Shown here piece after piece: positions 43,214-52,100 of a stretch of DNA of 64,000 nucleotides; within the stretch, counting starts at the first letter, position 1; every line of letters begins with the position of its first letter. Origin of the DNA: Dendrolimus kikuchii (lineage: Eukaryota; Arthropoda; Insecta; Lepidoptera; Lasiocampidae); NCBI GenBank assembly GCA_019925095.2, contig CM034414.1:3760001-3824000 (forward strand), read 5' to 3'. Position numbers and translations under genes: made by a program. The notes below the pieces were generated by a model, which was given only the letters and a program-made list of their open reading frames with translations, did not search any database and was not told the DNA's origin.

Positions 43214-43228
43214 ACGCAGAAAGAGCTC

Positions 43229-43598
43229 ACAATGTCTTGAGGTCTGACAGCTGGTTTTTGCTGGGTTTGGGGTCTTAATAGTTTTGATGATCGGATCCCA
43301 AACAGGTGGTACTTGCCAACCATCTCTTCTATTGAAATTTGGGTGTTTTTTGATTTCAATAGCCTCACGCATCATTCTAGGTATGAAACGATTCTCTTTC
43401 GCAAGGATTTGTGGTTTATCGAATCTGATGTAGTGGTTGGGTTTCACCAGCGTGTGTGCACTAAGAAACTTAAGAAAATATTAACTGAAATACTTTTTAT
43501 CGACTCAAGAAATGTCGCAGCCACATCGATTTTTTACGAGCGTAAACACTCATGACGTCATAGGTTTGTCCAAATCAAAGAATTCAAATATCGAATTA
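43229..43598. other. Unassigned sequence
   Basis: No gene or repeat recognised. The open frame of 103 codons on the minus strand runs across the poly(A) tail and is not credible. Confidence 0.4.
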
Positions 43599-43600
43599 AT

Positions 43601-43905
43601 TATCCGTGCAGGAATAGAGAAAGAACACAATTTCCTGCGGGCGGCCTGTCGTACGAGGCGACCAAACAACCCACAGCCAGGTAGGGCATTTGCCCGACTG
43701 GATGGCTACCACCCTTGTTCTAAAGTATGCCGCCATAACAACCTTGTGTTGTGTTCCAACATTAATGACCAGGTTCCAGTCTCCCTTAAGAGAGCAGCAG
43801 CGGATTTGTAGCAACCTTTGGTGTTGCAAATGTCCATAGGCGATGGTAACCGCTTTCCATTAAGTCTGCCTGTCTGCTGAACTCCTGCAATAAAAAAATA
43901 AAAAA
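43601..43905 (+). mobile_element. SINE-A, full length
   Basis: Plus-strand copy from ATCCGTGCAGGAATAGAG to CTCCTGCAATAAAAAAATAA; AATTAT flanks both ends. Confidence 0.85.
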
Positions 43906-43916
43906 TCAATTATTAA

Positions 43917-43995
43917 AAAGTTGGCAAACAGGCAGACGGTCCAACGACTTTTACAACACCAGAGGCGAAGCCAACGCGTTGCCAGTTAGGATGGC
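43917..43995 (-). mobile_element. LINE tail fragment
   Basis: TTGGCAAACAGGCAGACGGT and GCCAACGCGTTGCCAG are a minus-strand piece of the 28935-type tail. Confidence 0.55.
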
Positions 43996-44019
43996 ATTGG
44001 AGGGATGATAAAGTAATTA

Positions 44020-44320
44020 CATATTAGTACCTGTAGTGTACGAAGTGGTACGACCGTGCTTCTCGGGGTTTAGTACCAAATCGGCGCACTAGGATCCCAG
44101 AAGAGTTTAACTACGTTATACGTCCCTGGTATTCTAGGTTTAGTGGGTAGTTTGTTCGGCCTCCTCCTTCAATGGAGGCGATCCCGTTTGCCGTTTGGTG
44201 CAAGAGTCCCACACGGACACAAAGCACGCGGCACTAGGCGGCGCTTTTGGTCTTCCCCTGTATCCAAGACCCGTGTCACAAGAAAAGACATTCCCCTGCG
44301 TCAACAAAAAAAAAAATTGA
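44020..44320 (+). mobile_element. R1-like LINE tail, diverged
   Basis: TTTAGTGGGTAGT near 44138 and the ending CATTCCCCTGCGTCAAC + poly(A) fit the R1-like tails at 42.3-43.2 kb; the middle is different. Confidence 0.5.
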
Positions 44321-44469
44321 TAGGATGTTATTTTAACGCCTGGCGCCTGTTTTTTTATATTTAAATGTTACAATTTATTGCAAAATGTGTTCACATCACT
44401 AGTCTAAGATATTGATTGTTTGCAATCTGTGTCTATATGGGAACTCTCGATTATTATATACTTACTTTT

Positions 44470-44733
44470 ATTGTAATGAATGATGCATGATGAAAGAATG
44501 ACTAAACAGATATACAATGCAAAAGTGGATGGATGCAGAAGTCGCGGAAGGCGACGACACACCTTCCATGATCAAATTGATCGTGTACTAGCAGAAGGTG
44601 ATGTCAGGAGGAAGAGGAAGAGGAGGAATGTCAAAGAAGCAAGTGAGGTGTGTAAGAATAAGCCTAAATGGCGCTCTGTTGTTCGTGCCTACCCCGTAAG
44701 GGAACTGGCGTGAAGTTATGTATGTATGTACTT
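44470..44733 (+). mobile_element. TATG-LINE with internal deletion
   Basis: Plus-strand, from HDERMTKQIYNAKV to the tail. A stretch of ~50 bp after GATGTCAGGAG is replaced by a purine run (GAAGAGGAAGAGGAGG). Confidence 0.85.
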
Positions 44734-44735
44734 TT

Positions 44736-45445
44736 ATTGTGTTGACATCACTTCGTTTTATTGCATCTGTCAGAAAACTGCAATTTTGCTACTAGCTTTT
44801 AGTAAGTGATGAATTTGAAATAATTTAAATTCAAATAATTTTTCACATTGGCCCAAAGTTTTTTTTAATTTTATTTATTTACATAATTTACATTAGTGGA
44901 TGATTCGAATAGCCCATAAACTATGTAGTTTACATCGTATTTTAGGAGCTAGAGTCCACATCTGTAAAATAAGCTTTAAAATATTATATCAAGAAATATA
45001 CCCATAAAAATATATATATGTATTTCATTCACTAACCCAACTGAAGAAAACATCTTTGTTACCATGCCGTAAGAACCATAAACAAATTTACACGAACAAA
45101 CAAAAAACATTATAAACAATTTTATAAATATAATAATTTTAATCCGAACCAAGCAAAGGCCAACAACTAGTATGTAAAAAAAATAATGACGCAACAAAGT
45201 AGAAATTTATCTCAATCGAAATTGAAGGCATACTGCCATCGCGCGTCAAAAAGCGCGCGCTTCCTGCATTCTTCCCGCCTTCGGGCGCCATATTACATTC
45301 TAGGGTACCGCATTCAAAAATTTATTCATATTCTTTTTTATAGGCTTTTAAAAATACATCGAACTTTTGTCTATGGTTGCTTACGTTCGAAAATTAAATC
45401 ACTTGCCTATTTTATGAGAATATATATGAATTTAGTGGCTAGATA
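44736..45445. other. Unassigned AT-rich sequence
   Basis: No feature recognised. Confidence 0.4.
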
Positions 45446-45458
45446 CGTTACAATATAC

Positions 45459-45732
45459 ATACATAACTTCACGCCAGTTCCCTTGCGGGGTAGGCACGAA
45501 CAACATAGCGCCGTTCAGGCTTATTCTTACACACCTCACTTGCTTCTTTGACATTCATAACTCTTGTCAGGCACGCTCGTCTGTTCTTAAGGCTCCTGAC
45601 ATCACCTTCTGCTAGTACACTATCAATTTGATCATGGACGATTGTCGTGGCCTTCCACGACTTCTGCATCCATCCACTTTTGCATTGTATATCTGTTCAG
45701 TCATTCTTTCATCGTGCATTCTTTCCACATAC
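45459..45732 (-). mobile_element. TATG-LINE 3' fragment
   Basis: Minus-strand copy with TACAATATA on both sides. A small deletion disrupts the RGRPRHTFHDQ region. Confidence 0.9.
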
Positions 45733-46220
45733 AATATAATACTTATTTTTAACTACTAAAATGTTTCTTGTTGTCTTATTCTTTCAAATTCATTCAATTG
45801 CTTAAAACATGATACATAAATTTGAGGTGACCTAAGAATACAAGACTCGCATGTTTGGCCTATGAGGTGTGCAAATTTGCCTTAAGATTATTAAAAAGAA
45901 TATATACTAACGAACCTGACAACAAGAAACATTTTAGTCAAAAACAAGCAGTATATTGTTACGTACCTAGCTACTATATACATATTTATTTTCTTACAAA
46001 AGCAAACTCAGACAAAAGTTGTTCTATTTTTATTTTTCGATATAAAAGATCATAAAAAAGGTTGTATATACTATACTTTAATTCATTTATTTGACATCAG
46101 TCCGTAAACAGTCCACAGTTGTTTTCGACTTCTTTACATAATATAAAACAAAGTTGCTTATTGCGTAAATCCGCTAACTTCTCCTAAAACCATACAACGG
46201 ATTTAACCACCTGTTAGATA
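45733..46220. other. Unassigned AT-rich sequence
   Basis: No feature recognised. Confidence 0.4.
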
Positions 46221-46224
46221 ATAT

Positions 46225-46729
46225 TTTACTGAACGAGTTACGAGTTTATCGGATCTCGAATTAAAATGCCGTTAGAATTATTTTAGAGTTTATTAGAACT
46301 ATACAAACACGTATAACACAGGTACAAATGTAAACGGATACAACAAATACATACGTAATGCAGAAGGACGTGATTCAATAAAACGCGCAAAGTCCGTCAC
46401 TATTAGTTTCCCGAATGTACACACGTCACGCCCGTATCGCAATCGTTGCTTAACTGCCCCCCTCTCTCCATTAGGCCGTCGTTTTATACTCCACAAATGT
46501 AAAAGAATCCGCAACACCTGGCTAATGATGATAATGAGCGAGTACAATGTCCTATTGTATATTTATAGGATATTCTCCACAATAATTAGAAACGTATGCC
46601 AATAAATAAGTTAACAAAAGAAGACGATCATAAAATGATTACAATTAGTTCAAATGCCGACAGGTAATAAAATGTGTTTTTACAGATATGCAGGTGGAAT
46701 TTGTTTTTGTCGGAACCTAAGTTGTAACA
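46225..46729 (-). mobile_element. Solo LTR (LTR-T)
   Basis: The GTTGTAACA end is followed by ATAT (46730-46733). The other end is scrambled (TTTACTGAACGAGTTACGAG) but also preceded by ATAT (46221-46224). The body matches the other LTR-T copies on the minus strand. Confidence 0.8.
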
Positions 46730-46960
46730 ATATGTATAAATATATAGAGAACCTAATTAAGTTTTTATGTAAATAGACCAAAAATATATTTTCCAATCGA
46801 GTCGCCGAAGCACGCCTAGATAAAAATTAATGCAATGTAACCTGTGTGAAAGAAAACTTGCTGGCTAAATAAACGAGAGTTATGTACCAAGATTTTCAGT
46901 ATGTGAATGCGACCCTTATTCAGTAAGAACAGACAATAGCCAAGTTACTGGTAAAGAGGT
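46730..46960. other. Unassigned sequence
   Basis: No feature recognised. Confidence 0.4.
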
Positions 46961-46963
46961 AAA

Positions 46964-47335
46964 AGCGCGTTCGTAATACCGAAGTAAGAAAGAGAGTTGG
47001 TCTGAAAGAGAGTGTTGGGGTGAAGGTAAGGAAAGTTATGCTCCGGTGGTTCGGGCATGTGGAAAGAATGCATGATGAAAGAATGACTAAACAGATATAC
47101 AACGCAAAAGTGGATGGATGCAGAAGTCGTGGAAGGCCACGACACACCTTCCATGATCAAATTGATCGTGTACTAGCGGAGGGTGATGTCAGGAGCCTTA
47201 AGAACAGACAAGTGTGCATGACAAGAGTTATGAATGTCAAAGAAGCAAGTGAGGTGTGTAAGAATGGGCCTAAATGGCGCTCTGTTGTTCGTGCCTACCC
47301 CGCAAGGGAACTGGCGTGAAGTTATGTATGTATGT
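46964..47335 (+). mobile_element. TATG-LINE 3' portion, ~370 bp
   Basis: Plus-strand open frame from NTEVRKRVGLKE through MLRWFGHVERM to ARELA and stop, (TATG)n tail. GAGGTAAAA repeats at both flanks. Confidence 0.9.
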
Positions 47336-47798
47336 TTGTATGAGGTAAAACCTCGAGGCCCCAAGCTCCTCGTTACGACAAAGAGGAAGAAGACCCCATA
47401 GAGAGACAATACCCAGAACGTTAGTCAAAGGCGGAATCGCTTTCTAACATCGGTAATCACAATGCGTATCACGAAATTTATTTTGAATGTTATGTTAATG
47501 TAATACGATGAGGTTATTAATTTAGAAAAACTGCCTAAAAGGTGACTGCTCTGATAAAACTAGAATCCATATTCCATATTATTGATATGAATCATTTGAG
47601 CCATGACGTCTTTTCGGCACGTAATCGAAACCAACGAATTTAAGTTTTCATTTATTACTTTTAGCGCCGCAATGCGTGTTCAGAACCAGTTCAATAATTA
47701 CGACTACTGAAAATCGGTCGAGACATGAAACATACAATTAATAGGATAAGAAAAAACGCATTGGAATCCTTTTAAACGAAATATTAATTATAGTATGT
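47336..47798. other. Unassigned sequence
   Basis: No feature recognised. Confidence 0.4.
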
Positions 47799-47800
47799 TC

Positions 47801-48385
47801 TATCCGTGCAGGAACGGAGAACGAATACAATTTCCTGCGGCCGAGCGGCCTGTCGTAAGAGGCGACAAAACAACCCACAGCCAGGTAGGGTATTTGCTCG
47901 AGTGGATGGCTACCACACCTGCTCTGGAGTATACCGCCATAACAACCCTGTCTTGTGTTCCGGCATTAGTGACCAGTTCCAGTCTCCGTTAAGAGAGCAG
48001 CAGCAGAAAAGTTTAGCTAAAATGTCCCCATTTTGCTTTAAGATCATAAATGCGGGATCAAGTTTATTTGTACAAACGAAATTAATATTATGGTATATGA
48101 TGCTCTACAAAGACTATTATTAAATATCTAGCCAATACCTAGTTTCTTTTAATTTAGACAGGTTATTTTCTAAATTATCTATTTGTGTCATAGTGAAAAG
48201 TTTAGCTAAAATGTCCCTAGTTTGATTTAAGATCATAAATGCGGAGACTAGTTTTCACTTCAAGTTTCACTTCAAAAAGAACTAGTTAGAACTACTAAAC
48301 ACCTTTAGTGTTGCAAATGTCCATAGGCGATGGTAACCGCTTTCCATCAAGTGGGCCGTCTGCCTGTCTGCTGAAGTCCTGCAAT
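47801..48385 (+). mobile_element. SINE-A split by a ~293-bp insert
   Basis: 47801-48004 is the SINE-A 5' part, ending GAGAGCAGCAGC. 48298-48385 is the 3' part (ACACCTTTAGTGTTGC to GTCCTGCAATAAAA). The insert (48005-48297) starts AGAAAAGTTTAGCTAAAATG and repeats that string internally near 48196. Confidence 0.8.
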
Positions 48386-48399
48386 AAAACATAAAAAAA

Positions 48400-49072
48400 T
48401 AAAATCATTTATGAGCTTGTAACGAGACATAGCAAAATTATTTATTAAACTTAACGGGCTTCAGCCTTTTTTGGCAATTAAATAGATATTTTTGTTACAT
48501 AGCTCTTTACTGTCTCATTCATATAACCCGTAAAGTTCTTTGGGTAATTGTTTGATTCTTTTAAACGGACATGAATATGAGCTAATTTTCATGAAAATTA
48601 GCAGGTAACTACAATACTAATTACTCCAAAAAATGTCATAGTATGTCAAACAAAGCCGCGTGGGAACTTTTATGTAAGAAAAGTAAAATAAAAAATTTGA
48701 AGACTTTTCCAATAATCGATTGTCATGAAGATTAAAACAGTTACTTTCGACATGAAAGATGTAATTAAGATGCTAATTATTCAAAAAATGTCATATTATA
48801 TTTACACGTGCAAAGCCACATGAAAAGCTTAATGTGAGAAAAGTAAAAATATTGAAGAAATTTTCCAATTATTGAAATTTCTCAGTTTTTTTTTGTAAAG
48901 CTCTGTAATTTTTCTTACAAGTCTCTTTTAACGGAATGAGGAAAAAACATAACTTAACATGAAACCTTTTTCGTAAACACCTGACTCACACTTGGCATTA
49001 TTTTTATTTTTTTAAAGTTTCTTAATGGCAACGACCATCCAGTGTCCAGCTTGCTCTATATAGATGAGCTAG
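48400..49072. promoter_or_regulatory. Upstream region of gene 2 with a tandem duplication
   Basis: Two imperfect ~155-bp units lie at about 48605-48762 and 48763-48890. They share AAAAAATGTCATA, GCAAAGCC-like, GAGAAAAGTAAAA and TTTTCCAAT words in the same order. They sit ~200-450 bp upstream of the TATA box, where enhancers might be, but function is only inferred. Confidence 0.45.
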
Positions 49073-49112
49073 TATAAAAGGGGGACGTGACTTGGTGATA
49101 ATAATCAGTAGC
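49073..49112 (+). promoter_or_regulatory. Core promoter of gene 2
   Basis: TATAAAA at 49073-49079 and TCAGT initiator with its A at 49107, again 34 bp apart. AATCAGTAGC is identical to the gene 1 initiator. This predicts a 29-nt 5' UTR before the ATG at 49136. Confidence 0.75.
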
Positions 49113-49135
49113 CATCTGTTGATTCTGTGTTCAAG

Positions 49136-52100
49136 ATGAGAGTTCTGGTCAGTGATATTTTTTAAAATATTATTTTGTTTTAAAACTCAAGTGATTAAAT
49201 AAGAAATCAGTGCGAAGTATCTCGTTTTAAACTAGTGCACATTCGAATTGCAAAATACGTATATTCGATTTTCGAATATTTCTGTTTTATTATCGTTATG
49301 ATTTTAAAAATGCGTTCCTTTATGTGTTCGATTTTTGAAAAAACAAAAGTTTCAAGCGGGAAGATGGTTTATTTTGACACATTCAAAATAGCTAGCTTTA
49401 TTCTGTTCTCATAAATAAAATTAAACAAAAATTGTAAATATGCGTTACATATATGTACAGTGTGAATTATTATTTATGTTTATGTATAAAAGAAAGTACA
49501 AACTTTTAACTAAAATGTCTTACCAACGTCAAACTACAACTACAGTTAAAATAATATTTAATATACATTTAAAAGCAAACTATAATAATATAAAAATGTA
49601 AAGTGAAATTATTTAGATGTTTATATAATAATATTTCCTTGTTTTTTCTTCCATAACGGTATTTCCTAAAAAAAATATTTTCCTGAAATTTGGCGGTATT
49701 GTACTATCAACAGTCATACAAAAAGTGTTTCTTTCATGTTTGCTTGTAAAATCAAACCTACCTGACGGTAAGTGGTTACCATCACCCATAGAAATCTGGA
49801 AAAGAAAATCGATGCTTTGCCAATCTTTTAAGACGTTAAATGTTTATTTGCGCCCCTTTAAAAGTACTCCAAACTTTAGTGCTCTGGAAATCTTGCACAC
49901 GTCAAAAAGGAACGAGCGTCACGTATAGTAGACAACTGCCAAATAGTCTCGTCTATTTCATGGTCGATGTACTATTAGGAACCGGTTCCCTACACTGTAC
50001 TGAAAAGAAACGTTTCACATAACCAAACTTTAATCAGTCAGCGCTCAGCGCCCAATTCAGCGATCCGACAGTCTTGTGTAGGTAATGAAGGATAAACTAT
50101 TAGGAACCATGATTCTATTGCTAACGAAGCGATCGAAAGTTCTAATGATCGAATAGAGTAGGTACTAATAGTATATTATGGTGAACTAGTTCAGTGACAG
50201 AATTGTACTAGAAATAAATTCTCACTCGTATGATCGAATAAGCAGAAGACTTCGGCCATGTGGCATCTTTTGGATTCGCGTTATGTTCGATTTTAATTTG
50301 GACGGATTATCTTCAATTATCAATTTGAAAGTGTGCATTGTTCTAGAACGTAATTGAATTAATGGTGATATTATGAATGACACTTTTTTAACAAGCCTAT
50401 AAACCTCATATAACTATTAGGAACAAAGAGGACAAATGACAATGTTTAGACCATAGACGTATCTAGACGATGATTTTTTGGCGGGAATTTGAAAAGCAAT
50501 TTAATAAATAAATATTAAGTTAACCGATAAATAATAGAAACTTGGTGATGTAATAAAGTTGTATGATGTTGATTATTTCATATTCAATTACATTAAACGA
50601 TTCAAGTTTACATGGATCATATTGGTTGACTCCTCTAAATTGAAAGACAAAAATGAACCATCTAAAATCGGCTAAGTCTACAAACCTCTTGAAACTATAT
50701 TTAAAAAAGAAGTTAGTATATAAGTCTATAAGCTTTTGTACATTCTCGACACGATATCCTTTGCAAAAAAGCAAAACAAAACGCCCAGTGTCTTATATAT
50801 CGACAAGATATTTACTTACGCATACAAATTGCTAGTACATGATCACCTTCAATACATAAACTTGCTAATAATTCAATTAATTTACATCATTTAAGAATAT
50901 TAATGAGTGTGATAGACTAGAGGCCGACTGCGACTTCGTCTGAGTTTGTATTAAAATTCGCAATAAGGACACAACCGTCAATGACGTCTGCCTGCCTTAA
51001 CAGATCGTTATATTTTACTTAATTAAAATAATATCTTCATAAATTGTAGTATGCCTGTTATTCTGACGTATAAGCTATATCACTGTAAAGTTTAATCAAA
51101 ATCTGTTCAGAGAAACTATCATCACAAACTTTCCCGTTGATAATATTAAAATTAAAATGTATTTATTCATACTAATAATCTTAGCGAATCATAACCCTAT
51201 ATAACGAATTTAGAGAGCCAGTGTCGCATAGACATATCTTGTAAAATTTGCAAGATAAAGTGACAATGGACCGGTCACGTCTGTCGCAGGACCAATGGTC
51301 GATGCAGCAGACGATTCCGGATTGGAGACCTCGGTAAACGTAGTGCAGAATGCCCTCAAGCTCGGCGGACCGATGACCTGCACAAGGTCGCCAGTAGTGG
51401 CTGCATAAGTAAAGTGGATGACCGAAATACGTGGCGCAATCTTGGGGGGGCTCGCGATCAGCACTGAAGTAGCTGATGACATATAAATCTTAGATCAATA
51501 GCCAAAGTAGATTGTAATCAATCTCAAACAGCAAAAAATGTAACTTTAAAAAATGTCCTAAATCCTAGAACACTGGGTTCAAATGACTGTCATTACAGTG
51601 TAATTTATTTACTACGTCACGTTTCAAGAGTCAATTTATTGATGTATAATTTAGTACAGTTAAAGAATATGATCAATGCATGAACGTGTTTTTCTGACCT
51701 AATATACATACATATTATGATAATTAGCACATGCTCACATCGAAATTACAGGTGTGTTAAGCCTTGCAACCGCCGAGTTAGACTAGCGTGGCAGATATAT
51801 CGTTTATCTCTGTAAAAATTGAGAGATTCAGGTATAAAAGACATTTATAAGCTAATATAATAACTCCATCAACAATGAAGTTTTGAACTTAATGTTAAAA
51901 TTCAATCCACAGATTCTTTCTGCCCTCTTGGCCTGCGCTGCCTCTGCACCATCGGGTGCACACTTTCACCATGCACCGATAGCATACACTGGTTATCGAT
52001 CAGTTATCCCAGCTGTCATACCTGCTGCTGCTATACATGGTGCTACAATTTCTGCTGCTATCGCACCTATCTCATCTGGAGATCTCCAAGCTGCTGCCAT

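Noticed and set aside
49136..49147. Exon 1 belonging to a separate gene whose other exons are lost
   Set aside because: The next compatible phase-0 acceptor (51913) continues with a signal-peptide core matching gene 1 in order (hydrophobic run then APSGA), so joining to gene 2 is simpler; still unproven.
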